Below, in pieces: positions 24,994-36,140 of a stretch of DNA of 64,000 nucleotides; the stretch's first letter is position 1; each line of letters opens with the position of its first letter. Made by a program: the position numbers and the translations under genes. Below the pieces are notes generated by a model. The model was not told the origin of the DNA. It did no database searches and saw only the letters and a program-made list of their open reading frames with translations. Source of the stretch: Druceiella hillmani (lineage: Eukaryota; Arthropoda; Insecta; Lepidoptera; Hepialidae); contig JAYKKI010000060.1 of NCBI GenBank assembly GCA_039881145.1, forward strand, positions 6,200,501 through 6,264,500, given 5' to 3'.

Positions 24994-25458
24994 TTATTTT
25001 TCTTCTACTATGGAAAATGGATGATATCCGTTTACTATAAATTTTACTATTTGTTTATCAAGCTGTTTTGACTTGCTTATAGACAGTGGCTTTGTAGATC
25101 TGGTAAAATGGTCTATTCTTGACTGAACTTGCCCTGTGAGCCTGGGGATGGTGGATTCGCTTTCAGTTATGGTAGCGGATAAGCCTGATGTTGAAGGAAC
25201 AGCTTCGCCAATATACTGTGTCTCGCTTGGGATAGCCTCAGGAATAATTTGCGGGCGTGTTTCTTCTTGCAAACTTATATACATTTGTGGTTCTATAGCC
25301 ACGATACCATGCAACTTTTTCATATGCCGAGTTAAATTACCAGTTCCGCCGCCACCGTAGCTTATGACCTTAGAGTAGTACTCACATTTAGCTTTATCGT
25401 TAATTAATATGGAAAAATGTTTCCATATTTGACTTTTCTTTTTCGCTAGAGTAGACAT
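24994..25458 (-). pseudogene. hAT transposase, N-terminal BED-finger part
   Basis: The likely start is the Met of MSTLAKKKSQIWKHF (25458), which sits right before the BED core; an upstream in-frame Met at 25497 adds 13 hydrophobic/basic residues and is less likely. The BED finger shows IWKHF, KCEYYSKVISYGGG and RHMKKLH. The second zinc Cys (C-x2-C) is Tyr, a tgc-to-tac type change. The histidine pair is intact. The segment ends KQIVKFIVNGYHPFSIVEEK and a stop, which is where the family protein normally continues into the catalytic half. Both halves are in one frame, so this is one gene split by nonsense changes. Confidence 0.88.
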
Positions 25459-25569
25459 TCTAACTTCTTTTATTTTAAAAATAAGTCTAAATAACAAAAA
25501 TACACAATCCTCGATAAGTGATAAAATTAAATTTAAAAAAAAACGTCACTAAAACCACTCAAGAAAAAC

Positions 25570-25900
25570 TAAAAAAACACCATCACCAAAAGTACTTATG
25601 TATTTAATAAAATTCAAACAAAAATATTAACTAACAACATATAAAAATGAATCTAAATCACAAAAGGACACGGTCCTCAAAGGGCAATAAAACTCAGTTC
25701 CAAGAGTTTACAAAAAATAACTAATTTAATATAATTATTACTGTCACAAAAACTACTTACGAACGTGATAAAACAATAATATTAACTAACAACGTATAAC
25801 AATAAATCTAAACCACAAAAAGATACGGTCATCAACAAGTAATAAAATTCAGTTCAAAAGGTTTACATTAATTAATAACTTTAATAGAATTAATACCGTC
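25570..25900. repeat. About 164-bp tandem duplication upstream of the hAT transposase
   Basis: Phrases atattaactaacaac (about 25626 and 25790), acacggtcctcaa/atacggtcatcaa and ataaaactcagttc/ataaaattcagttc recur about 164 bp apart, with clear divergence between copies. It lies in the 5' region of the element, where promoter or enhancer repeats could reside; that is inference. Confidence 0.75.
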
Positions 25901-26059
25901 ACCAAAACTATACATACAAGTTCAAAATAAATTTAAAAACACTGCCACCAAATTAATTTACTAACTTAATAAAAACTAACTACGTATTATTAATCTACGA
26001 AAAATATTGTAAAATTTAGTAAACGATATATGAAATCGACACTCTATTCAAAATTCAAG

Positions 26060-26306
26060 TGTGAATATAGATCGCGGGCCACGGGTTAACTGATCGACAG
26101 GACAGATATTGGGTCGCGGGTTACGGGTTGTCAAGTCGATCGCTTGCGATCGATCGGGTCCCGGTGAGCCGTGAGTCGCGGGTCGTGTGGCGGGTTGCGG
26201 GTCGTTTCGCGGGTCGCGGGTGCTAAGTGATCGAATCATTTTTATCCTCGTGATCCGATCACTCGCAGGCGGGTCGCGATCGAATCACAGTGATTCGATC
26301 AATCGC
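26060..26306. repeat. hAT right subterminal CG-rich repeats
   Basis: Many copies of gggtcgcggg, cgggttgcgggtcg and gatcgatcg words occur from about 26068 to 26306. They differ in detail from the left cluster (more gggtcgcggg, fewer gatcgcgatcgatcg) but share the cgatcgcgatcgat core. The minus-strand frame across it (26048-26239) is a by-product of the repeats. Confidence 0.75.
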
Positions 26307-26322
26307 GATCGACACAGGTCTA
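26307..26322 (-). repeat. hAT right terminal inverted repeat
   Basis: GATCGACACAGGTCTA on the + strand; the octamer ctatctac follows at 26323-26330, copying the left target duplication. Confidence 0.9.
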
Positions 26323-26330
26323 CTATCTAC

Positions 26331-27743
26331 TCATAATAAGGTCACCTAGTACAAAAAATTCTTAACTTTCCAATCTTCTGCCGTGGTACTCCAGCAACGA
26401 GACTAGTCCTTTCTGAATAATTATCGTAAATTCTGATTTCCTATTAAACTTTACAAATTTAATAGCAGCTGCTTTTTCCAAATGATATTCTGTTAGAAAA
26501 CTCCAATTAATGATGATTTTTCAAGGGATAAATGGCTATATTGCGAGATGTTGAAATGTTATATTTTTATAGATTTCTGGATCTTTAACATTTTTAATTA
26601 ACCATTGTAACCTATTTTTTGGTTGTATAGAGTTACATTTATATTTATGTTATTTGTTAACTTCTGTACAAAACTGTCTAATAATCACATCTATAACTAC
26701 ATTTTATTAATTAAAAAATCAACACTTTTGTATGACGTGAAACTTTGTCATGCCTTCCTGTAAAATTGCAAAAAGTTGATTACAATATTCCTCCTTATGA
26801 ATGTCAAAATGATAGCCTAATAGCTCATATTACATAAAAAATTGTTTAAGCCTAACTACATATATGGATTCTAATCCCCTACGCAAAGAATTAATGTCAA
26901 ACACGTTTTCCATCAGGTTATAGAATTCAATTTGGTCTTTTCATCTCTACAACCAGTTTTAAATGTAATCGACCAAGAAAGTGCTGGAGTACTACTGTAT
27001 TTGTTGGTTGCACTTTACTTCTTGTTTGTCTGATAGCAACAGCGTTAGTTGACAGCTGGGGATGAGGCCATTATTGAACATGTCGTCGATGGAGATTTTC
27101 TCAGGAATTTAAATTTGATCATCATAATATTTGAATATAGGAATAATTTTTTTTGCTTTAACTAAAGAAAAAATATTCTTCTCCAAATTCCTATTTTAAA
27201 ACAATGATTTAGAGGCAAAAAATATTTTTAATTTTAAGGTTTTCTGAAAATTGTTCCATAAATAGGTAACTACAACTTAATAAAAAATTTCGCAACAATT
27301 CCACAATTTTTAAATACATCGACTGTTATGGCAATTTGCCAGAACAAAAAAATTAGTAGATAATGGATGTTATTAACTATTACGCAACATTTTCGTGTTC
27401 GTAACAACTATCGTGTCTAAAGTGCCATAAAAATGACAGCAACCTCAGTCTATAAATAGTAGTAGTAAACACTTATACAGCTATACCTAAAACCATTTGT
27501 TGATCAAAGATGGTAATGCTATCTTTTTTTATTTATCGGAGTCAGTTGGGTAGCCAAAACTTAAATCGGCGCTCAGTCGTTCTCATCAAATGAGAATCTT
27601 GTTGAGATTCAAGCGTGTAAGTTCTGACTTGCACAAATAAATCCAAATTTACATTGTATCTAACAACAAACAATCAATAGCCAGACCAGGTAACACATGT
27701 TCTTTAGGATTTGCCATAAAATTTTTGATGAACAAATTCATGA
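26331..27743. other. AT-rich stretch, nothing firmly recognised
   Basis: The right edge (about 27690-27743, including ggatttgccataaaattttt) may be more of the mariner remnant that follows, but cannot be read with confidence. Confidence 0.4.
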
Positions 27744-27973
27744 CAAAATAGAAGATGGTCCTCATACTGGAAAACCTAACCTTCAACCTTGTGCCAGCCT
27801 TTCAAATGAATAAAATGTGGTGAAAATTCTAGAATTAATTGTCAAAAACCAACCAGCTGAACATAGTCAATCACTAAGGATGTTGGCATCGGTAAAGAAT
27901 GCATAAGCAATATAATTTACGAACATTTTGGGATGTCTAAAATTCACAATGTTTGTGAATCAGCGCTTATTAT
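27744..27973 (+). pseudogene. Mariner-type transposase, DNA-binding remnant
   Basis: The + translation gives KIEDGPHTGKPN, VVKILELIVKNQPAEH and, after a frame change, DVGIGKECISNIIYEHFGMS. These correspond to the second helix-turn-helix of mariner transposases (usual wording RSGRPxT, LIxENRRxTxxEIA, xxGISxGSVxxIIxExLGMxK). There are internal stops and a frameshift. The catalytic region does not follow directly; a mariner-like C-terminus lies 1.7 kb downstream on the same strand. Confidence 0.7.
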
Positions 27974-29705
27974 ATACTTAAAATTAATAGGGTTGTTGTC
28001 GATTCAGTATGCAGCAGTTTGTTGAGTTTATTAAATAATGGAATTGTAAAAGCAAAAAAAAATGTGTACAATGGTAATAGAATGATTAAAAGTTTCTGAA
28101 GAAATACAAGATACATGCATTAGTAGGCATACTCACAACAGCCATTTTTTTGGGAAATTAACTGAATTTGATATATACCACGATGAAAGCAGAGTGTTAT
28201 ATAAATTTTTTGACCTTTTATTTTGTAGTCTAATATTTTTACTTTTCTTACATTAAATACAAATTCTGTTTCTTTTCTATGTTTCTGTGTGTATGTATAT
28301 TTGATATCTATTAAACCAGAACAAATGAATTTACATGAAGTTTGGCTCAAAGGTAACTGATGATACAAGGTAACTTTATCTTTTTAGATATTCATTAAAG
28401 AGAATAAAATAAATTAATTACCAGCAACATCCTTTTTTTTAAACAAACCTCAATATACTTTTAAAACGAATTGTAGTTATTTTAATTTTCCATTAGATGG
28501 CAGTATTTATTTTTGTTTTTATTAAATATTTTCAATTCAATAACATTTATATTTATTCATTAGGAATAATCGTCAATTACTACCAAACTGTAATGTGTCT
28601 TTTTATAGTAGAGTAGAACTGTTGCCGATTTAATACTTTTTTAAAATTAATTACTTTACATCACACAAATATAACCCACTCTCCATTGTAATTCAATGCT
28701 TTGTAATTAAAAGGTTGGCAAACAATATGTTAAAAGAATTTTTCTTTGTTTGCATTATTTTAAATGCAGCTGGTTTCTAGGTCATTCCGATCATATTTAC
28801 GTTTAGTCATCAATTTTCTACTTTAAATATATAAAAGGTTGTTATTTATTAAATGCTGTAAGTATAATTTACCTCATACTATACATTGACTTATTGACAA
28901 ATATTATTTATATTATGTTATTTGGACAGTATTTAAATATGCTTTAATTTATACATAAATGATTTATAAAAGAATGTTTAAATCATAAACAAATAAAATA
29001 ATTAAGCAATCTAGATCACAACTTTATAACTTTGTACTACTTTAAAAAGTTTAAAATTAAAATTGAAATTGAATTTGAAAGTTTAAAACTTATTATGTTT
29101 AAGAAATAGTTTTCTACCGAATATAATTTCAGCTACAATTCAAACAATATTCTATGTCATATGTTGTATGTATGTTATATTTATTTATTTCGATTTTAAT
29201 GTACACATACTTCCGAGCATCCATTTTAATTCATCCAAAGTTGATAACCAAGAAAATTTTTAAAATGTGTAACGGGAAGATTTAAATTTGTGGAAGACTG
29301 CCAATAATCTTAGTAATGCTAAATTTAAATATATTATTTATAAAATACCTTCTCTATAAAAACTACACAAAATTTTTAAAAAATGAACCGCTTAAAAGTA
29401 ATTGACAAAAATTTTTTTATATTTAAAATTTTTTTACCTTTTATATTTACCAAACCGAAACTTGAGCGCGATCTGTTAACTAGTGTGGTTGGTTGAAGGA
29501 GCTGTCATAATAGGTCGACCTCAGCAGTAATGTCTTCCATATGAGACGCATCAATGCAAGACTGGTTCCGAACAGTAATGCAACTCATAATCTCTTAATT
29601 TCTTGCAAAAAGAGCATCGATTGAAGATATCGATTGATCAATTGAATTGAATGAATGATTGTATCAATTGATTGATCGATTAAAGACTTCGAATGGAATT
29701 CGCAG
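27974..29705. other. AT-rich stretch, nothing recognised
   Basis: No motif was recognised. A run of atcgattgatcaattgaatt-like words at about 29617-29685 is low complexity. Confidence 0.45.
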
Positions 29706-29834
29706 CTGGAATTAAAGGCTGTACCACTTTTGGGCTATGAGTACTGTGTGGAAGAGTGCATCCGGCGTTATCACAGTTGTATTGCAAACAATGAGCATTA
29801 CTTTGAAAATGACAAAATAAATTTTAATCAATAA
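29706..29834 (+). pseudogene. Mariner-like transposase C-terminus
   Basis: The frame reads LELKAVPLLGYEYCVEECIR then RYHSCIANNEHYFENDKINF and stops at 29832-29834. The pattern Y..C...W..R...C(I)...G.YFEGD closes many mariner/Tc1 transposases. It may be the 3' end of the same dead element as 27744-27973 after an insertion, or of a separate copy. Short and diverged. Confidence 0.5.
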
Positions 29835-30660
29835 ATTTAAATTTGTGTGTTTTTTAATAGTTTTTTGTGTTTTTGTACAGAAGGTATAATAGACTAAATT
29901 AATCAAAAAAAAAATTTAGATATTCTTATAAATAAGCAAGAAAATATTGACAAGGTTACTTTAAGGAGAAGAAATAAGATGAAATTAAGAGATGATAGGA
30001 AATACCGAATATGAAAGAGAGAGTACTTTTTCAGAGAACCTTTAAAAGCATTATAGAGACCAAGTTCTTAAAGTCAGAATACAATTAATTCCTACGCTTG
30101 GACAGAGCAAGTCTACTTTGAAAGTTGTAATCAGTAAAAAGTGTTACCAAAATAATTTAGTTAATGCCTTTGTTTGGAATAGCAAAAATTTAGTTTCAAT
30201 TTTTTTAGTTACAATTTTACAAAAACAAAAAATGTTTATTTGCTTGATGCTTTTAAAAATAATTTTATTTTAGCACAGATTAAGAGAACTTGTTTGTGTA
30301 ATTTACAAAAAATTTATATGAACATATTTTTAATTTCAAGCAACATAATGATTGATGAAAGCACAATAGCTACTTTATACATATATTCAAATTCAGTTAT
30401 ATGTCTAACTATAATTGCATTGTGCTGTTTATACATGTATCACAAAGGAATTTTGCTACCTAACCAACCAGCATAAGAATATAATCTACTAAATTAAAAA
30501 ATGAGCAGTTGACTGGGAAACCTATCACTTAACACTGCCATTAAAATAACAGTTTCCAATATTCAAATCATAAGGGTTAAAGGACCAGCTACGAGTTTGT
30601 CTAAGTTAAAATATAATATGTAACATAAAATAATTAACAAACAGAAAAATATATTATTAT
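29835..30660. other. AT-rich stretch, nothing recognised
   Basis: A 78-codon frame at 30240-30476 has a hydrophobic segment (VICLTIIALCCLYMY) but no recognised relatives or gene context. I treat it as chance. Confidence 0.4.
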
Positions 30661-30760
30661 GCACAAATGAACATAAGTTAGTTATGCACAAATTAACACA
30701 AGTTAGTTATGCACAAATGAACATAAGTTAGTTATGCACAAATGAACATAAGAAACATAG
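30661..30760. repeat. 25-bp tandem repeat, four copies
   Basis: gcacaaatgaacataagtta then gttat repeats at 30661, 30686, 30711 and 30736, with one variant (aattaacaca) in the second copy. Confidence 0.9.
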
Positions 30761-32400
30761 TTATTATGCACATTGATAAATCATATATTATTCATATTAT
30801 TACATAATTTCTCCTAGTATTGTATAACAAAAAAATTACACTTTTAAAAATTAATTAATAATATTAACTAAATTTTGAGTAATAGCAAATACAGAGAGGA
30901 ATGTTTTGCCAAAATAATTACACAATCAAAATTTACCACACAAATCGAAACTGTCAAATAACATAGCTATAACAATGACAGCAATATGACCGCCATCTTT
31001 TTATTGCACACACATGGCTTCTATACCCTTTTGATTACGAATCTGCTAGTAATATGTAGACAAATGGAAAAAAATTACATTTTTTAGCCAAGTCTCCAAA
31101 ACAGCTTTTCGATTTTCATAAAAAAAATTTGAATTTTGTATTAAAACATGGCACCTAAAATTTATTCTTTTTGAATCCAATAAATTTGTCTTAAACTTTC
31201 ATAGAAAAATGATTTAAATTTTAAAAGCTTATATCTCGAGAATCATAGAGTTCTCGTGAAATGTAACATTATAGAATGTAAGTACTATAATCTAAAACCA
31301 GTCTGAAGGTAATCGGATGATCCCTTCAACTTTCATAAAACTTTGAAAGCACACACACTAAGATATATACGCATTTACTTACATATTTAGATACATCTAA
31401 CCATACTTATAGACTCCAATATTATTATAGACTCCAATATATTATTCGTGCCTAACCTTTATTTCACTCTACAACACCCTCACCCCCTAGATTGTCTTTG
31501 CTACTGAATATTAATAGAATACTTCCATCATTTTTATGAAATTTATAAATGATGAGACCATTCGATAATTATTTCCATTCAATAATAAAAAAAACACAAG
31601 ACGTTTGTATTGAACTCGATTGAATAATCTCCTTTAATTTATTTGCAAATGTAATGTTCTCAATGTTTCAAATTATACAAATGAATGAGAAAAAATTCTG
31701 AAGTATATATTACACATTCTATGGATTCTGTGAATGTGCATAAGAACGTGACGTGACGTGATGACGTTTAACATTCATAAAATTATGTCAACCTTAAAAT
31801 TATATTGTGTCGACAATAACTCAATTATGTTAAAATCGTCGAATAATAAATCTCTGTCACTTCGTCATGTTTGAAATCTTTAAATACTTCTCGTGTAAAA
31901 ATAGATTTTAAAATTCGTGACAGATAGTGCTAGATACGTACAGGTGTATTCCCGAAATCAGCTTATGAAAATATATTTGATTACATCAAAATTTTCTTTG
32001 ATACTTTTGATCTGAAGCTCATAAAGAGTTTTCTATACCAAACTGACCCAATTTATGATACAACGGCTGACTCGCAAATACTGTCAACTACCTACAAACG
32101 TTTCTTTATTGCAATATCTAATAATTATCTTTTACTAAATTTTTATTTCCCAACGATTGTGACGATGTACTTCTTTATTCAATGACTTGACTCCTCTTTG
32201 GCTGAAAACCTGACTGTCATACCCCCTGGGGCAATTACATTGCATCTCATTATGTAGTTACTGCATTGGTGTGTTTCGTATTTCAAATTAAAATTTTGTA
32301 TTTTATATCAAATTGTTAAAACGACCAAGTTCAAAAAATTTTTGACATGAATTTTCTATTAAATCCAACCTTTCCTAAAATTTAATTATTGTAACACTGC
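30761..32400. other. AT-rich stretch with a CRE-like pentamer run
   Basis: At about 31746-31766 the sequence cgtgacgtgacgtgatgacg carries three overlapping CRE-like TGACG words. It is the only GC-rich motif in the stretch and has no gene nearby. Otherwise unrecognised. Confidence 0.35.
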
Positions 32401-34498
32401 CAAGAGGAGGCAGTGTTTGGGATTTTAATATATGATCAGCCTTTATGTGATGATATGTAAGTTTAGAGGTTGCTACTTGGTCAATTTTGAGAAAACAAAA
32501 CCCTCTCAACCGTTCTACTGCCAGCTAACGACTGAGAGTGTCGCATCGTATTGTTGACTACTTGTGTTGGATTCAAATCCTGTATTTGGTCCACTTTTAC
32601 TAGTAATTTTTCTGTTATTCTTACTAAAGTTTATATTACCTAAAAGTGTAAATTTAATCGCGTTCAATTTTTTTACATATTTTTATTTTTGTATGTTACA
32701 TTTTGTGGCAAAATATGTGTTTTGGTATTATAAAACATTTGTTGATGTACGGGAACCAGAGTATTGTGTAAAAACAAGATTTAAAAAATTTTTTATATAA
32801 AAACACAATTTTCACTCGAACTTTAATTATTTTTTTATAATATAATGAATTCTCAATTAAATTCCAAAAAAATATCTTCTATAGCTATTAAAATTGTATA
32901 ATAAAAAACACATATTTCATTATGTGTTAGAGTAAAAAACGGCAAATTGCAGTATGTAAATTAGAGATTAGCAGTGTGGCAAACCGATATGGTATCACCT
33001 CAGCCACATGCTTGACCAGAGTTGGAAATTTATATAAAGATATTGCTAAGAAAATATTTGATGTATTTTCTCAAAATTATTTAAGATGTGCACCTTAAAA
33101 CTTATATATTTTATTTAAACCCTAAACATGCACAACCAGTACAGAAAATTTAATTATAAATTTGAAATCTCAAACATACCTTCTTCTCGTAAGATAATGA
33201 AATGAATATACAAGAATATATCACTATTGTCAAATGACATATTTATCAGAGTCAAATGACAGATTTATGAGAATTTTTGAGATGATAAATAGATGAGTCC
33301 TCTAATCTCATAAATTGAGTTTTGATATGCAATTTATTCCATTTTCATTTTCTCTATGCTGATACCAAAAACAGTTTGCCGCTAATACTCAAACATCTAT
33401 GATATATTTTGAAATATATTTCCTGTAGGGATATAATACAATTGAAGCTACTCTGTCATTGGGAATATTTGAAAATTTCGCTTTAACCAATTATGCATAG
33501 AAGAATTCGGAAAAATTGTTCATTTGAAAATGTGTATATGTGAAAAACATGTTTATTATACATAGAGGAGATTTTGTGCATCAAACTCAATAGAAATTGT
33601 TAAGGTATTATATAAGATTAAGATATAAGATTATATCTTCAACCGTTTCAAAAAAGTTCACTATCAAATTTCAAATTCCAATAAAAAATTCAAATTTTTT
33701 TACAGAAAAACATTTCAAATGTGCTCAGTTTAATGTATAGAATCACCTAAATGAATAACAAATATGTTCTTTGTATATAAAAGATATTCCTATACAAATA
33801 CAAATATGTTTACGTATGGGGAATATTTACATGTATACACATATACATATATATTTATGTATGTACAAAGTTTCCCATGATGATAAAGATTAGACTTTCA
33901 AGTAAATTAGAGTTTCAAACACAAAATTAATTGCTGTGAGTCTCAGATGATACAACCAACGGTTATTGCAAAATTTGTTTAAGAAATTTCAAAAATCGAA
34001 ATTTCCAAAAATCGAATTTACATACTCAGTGCATAATCAGTTTAAAAAGGAAATTATGCTATTGTCCTGAGGTTCCACATGCTGTCTTTTTGTCTTATCC
34101 AGTCAATCAATTCCAAAGTAGTCCAATAAATAGTCTGGTTGGCAAGTTTACAAAAATATCTTGTACTTTACGAAAAATTTATAAACTTAGAACACTTTAG
34201 ATGCTCACAGGAAATGTATTTAAACAAAACAACAACATTTCTTGGACTCTAATTATTCAATAGATTTATAAGAATTACAGGATCTTAATGCTAAATTTCC
34301 TTATTCTTTTTGCATCAAATTCACATTTAACATCTTTTAAATCCTAATAAAAAAATTTCTCTACGCCTTTTGTAAAGAAGAGATAGGCAAATTTGATTTC
34401 TTTTTCTAAACTAATACGAAACTTGAAGAATTACAGGATAACATAAATTTTATTTATTAAAATCATAAACTAAAATAAACATTCTATAATACAATATC
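32401..34498. other. AT-rich stretch, nothing recognised
   Basis: A 78-codon frame at 32564-32800 is Phe/Leu-rich without motifs. At 32480-32545 a somewhat GC-richer piece (accctctcaaccgttctact) looks like transposon debris but could not be placed. Confidence 0.4.
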
Positions 34499-34581
34499 AC
34501 TTGTTTATTAAATGTTGTAAGATATTAAAGGAATTAAACGAAATTCATTCCTTTTATGTCTTACAACTTTAATAAACAAAT
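34499..34581. repeat. Short inverted repeat
   Basis: acttgtttattaaatgttgt followed by aagat pairs with tcttacaactttaataaaca some 40 bp on; it is nearly perfect over about 20 bp. Confidence 0.65.
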
Positions 34582-34599
34582 GATATTAAAGTAATTATG

Positions 34600-35165
34600 G
34601 ATATTAAAGGAAATAAAATCACATAGTCATAGCGATATTAAAGGAAGGAATTAAGTATATTACGGATGATATTAAAAAAATTAAGGACATTTAAGGAAAT
34701 AAAATCACATAGTTGTAATGAAGGTAAAAATATTTTAAAGGGCTTAAAAATATAATATGTAAATATAATATACTATATAAATATAACACAAAATTTTTAA
34801 AAATGTTGTGATATTAAAGGAGGTAATTGAGGATATTACAGATAATATTAAAAAAATTAACAGTATTAAAGGAAATAAAATCACATAGTTATAATGGAGG
34901 TAAAAATATTTTAAAGGGCTTAAAAATATAATATGTAAATATAATATACTATATAAATATAACACAAAATTTTTAAAAATGTTGTGATATTAAAGGAGGG
35001 AATTAAGGATATTATAGATTATATTAAAAAAATTAACGATATTAAAGGAAATAAAATCACATAGTTATAATGGGGGTAAAAATATTTTAAAGGGCTTAAA
35101 AATATAATATGCAAACATAATATACTATTTAAACATAACATAAAATTTTTAAAAATATTTTGTAG
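34600..35165. repeat. About 178-bp tandem repeat, three copies
   Basis: Phrases aaggaaataaaatcacatag, aaaatattttaaagggctta and acaaaatttttaaaaatgtt recur with a period near 178 bp (for example gatattaaaggagg at about 34810 and 34987). The third copy is more diverged (gcaaacataatatac). The two minus-strand frames here are repeat copies of one another. Confidence 0.85.
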
Positions 35166-35374
35166 TCTTTTAATTTTGCCACGCAGTAGCTTTAAATTCA
35201 TAAGAGTGTCTAATGAAATTTCTTACTTATTTGTTAATGGCGTCTGTCAAGTTACATAAAAAGAGAATTTTAAATTGATGCCAATACAGCATTGTTAACA
35301 GTTCAACTATACTACAATAACAGTCAACTACATACAGTAGAAATAAAACTTCCACAATAATTTCATTTTGCTAT

Positions 35375-35580
35375 ATTAAATGCAATTAAAAATATCTAAT
35401 GTAATAAATTAAGTTACATTGCTGTAACAATGGTTACAATTTTATGTAACTATTATTGTAACATTATCTTTCAAACTGTATCATTTAATACCTTGAATAA
35501 TTATGCTATAATAACAATATGTTACAATTTTATACAATAAGTTACAATATAGTTATTACTGTGTAATCATTGTACGTATT
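35375..35580. repeat. Dispersed repeat, copy 1
   Basis: Begins attaaatgcaattaaaaata and continues with aagttacattgctgtaacaa, an imperfect inverted repeat around tgtaacaatggttaca, to gttattactgtgt. The same sequence, diverged, is at 37612-37815. Coding potential is absent; a non-autonomous element is likely but no ends were defined. Confidence 0.75.
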
Positions 35581-35612
35581 TTATTTCTTTTTTTTTCATG
35601 AACTATTAAATT

Positions 35613-35717
35613 ATTGAAAAAATATTTTTAAAAAAGGAATATTATCATGAAAAAATTATTTCTTCTTCATTTTTTCATGATAATATTCCTTTTTTAAAAA
35701 TATTTTTTTCGATAATT
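35613..35717. repeat. Inverted repeat with arms of about 45 bp
   Basis: aatatttttaaaaaaggaat then attatcatgaaaaa (35621-35655) is answered by the exact reverse complement from tttttcatgataatattcct to aaaaatatt (about 35670-35704). The pairing extends outward a further 10 bp or so with one indel. The loop is about 15 bp. Confidence 0.85.
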
Positions 35718-35821
35718 AAAAATGACCAATAGATGCCACTAGGATAGCATTATATGCCAATAAAACACATGATCCCACTAGGATAGCATTATATGCCAAT
35801 AAAACAAATAAACACATCCTT

Positions 35822-36140
35822 AGAGTTTCGTCTATCAGTGCAAATGAAATACTACTCCAAAAATCCCTAAACACATCATTGCTACCATAGACATAATGCA
35901 GTGTAACACTATAAACATAATGCAGTTACAGTTTTCATAATTATATTTCCCTAAAAATGACTCCAGTTTGAGATTATTCAGGTTACAATTTTAGAGTTTC
36001 ATCTATCAGTGCAAATGAAATACCACTCTAAAAATCCCTAAACACATCATTGCTACCATAGACATAATGTAGTTACCGTTTTCATAATTATATTTCCCTA
36101 AAAATGACTGCAGTTTGAAATTGTTCAGGTTACAATTTTC
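35822..36140. repeat. About 170-bp tandem duplication
   Basis: tagagtttcgtctatcagtg at about 35820 and tagagtttcatctatcagtg at about 35992 start two copies that both include aaatccctaaacacatcatt and cctaaaaatgactccagttt/gactgcagttt and end in gttacaatttt. Just upstream, cccactaggatagcattata is also duplicated (about 35735 and 35773). Confidence 0.85.

Larger units (their letters stand above)
22370..26322 (-). mobile_element. hAT-superfamily DNA transposon (BED-finger type), 3953 bp
   Basis: The ends are TAGAGCTGTGTCGATC on the left and, read inward from the right, TAGACCTGTGTCGATC: 16-bp terminal inverted repeats with one mismatch, flanked by a perfect 8-bp duplication (ctatctac). The transposase lies on the minus strand (25458 to 23566), with an N-terminal BED finger and the RNase-H-like hAT core including the C-terminal dimerisation block. 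Both subterminal regions are CG-rich clusters of cgatcg and gggtcgcggg words. The coding region is interrupted by two in-frame stops at the junction of its halves, and a zinc ligand is changed. The copy is therefore probably inactive, although the perfect duplication argues for a fairly recent insertion. Confidence 0.93.

Noticed and set aside
25136..25360. + strand frame of 74 codons
   Set aside because: Shadow of the hAT transposase coding region on the opposite strand.
30240..30476. 78-codon frame with a membrane-like segment
   Set aside because: AT-driven hydrophobic codons; no start context, homologue or neighbouring exon could be recognised.
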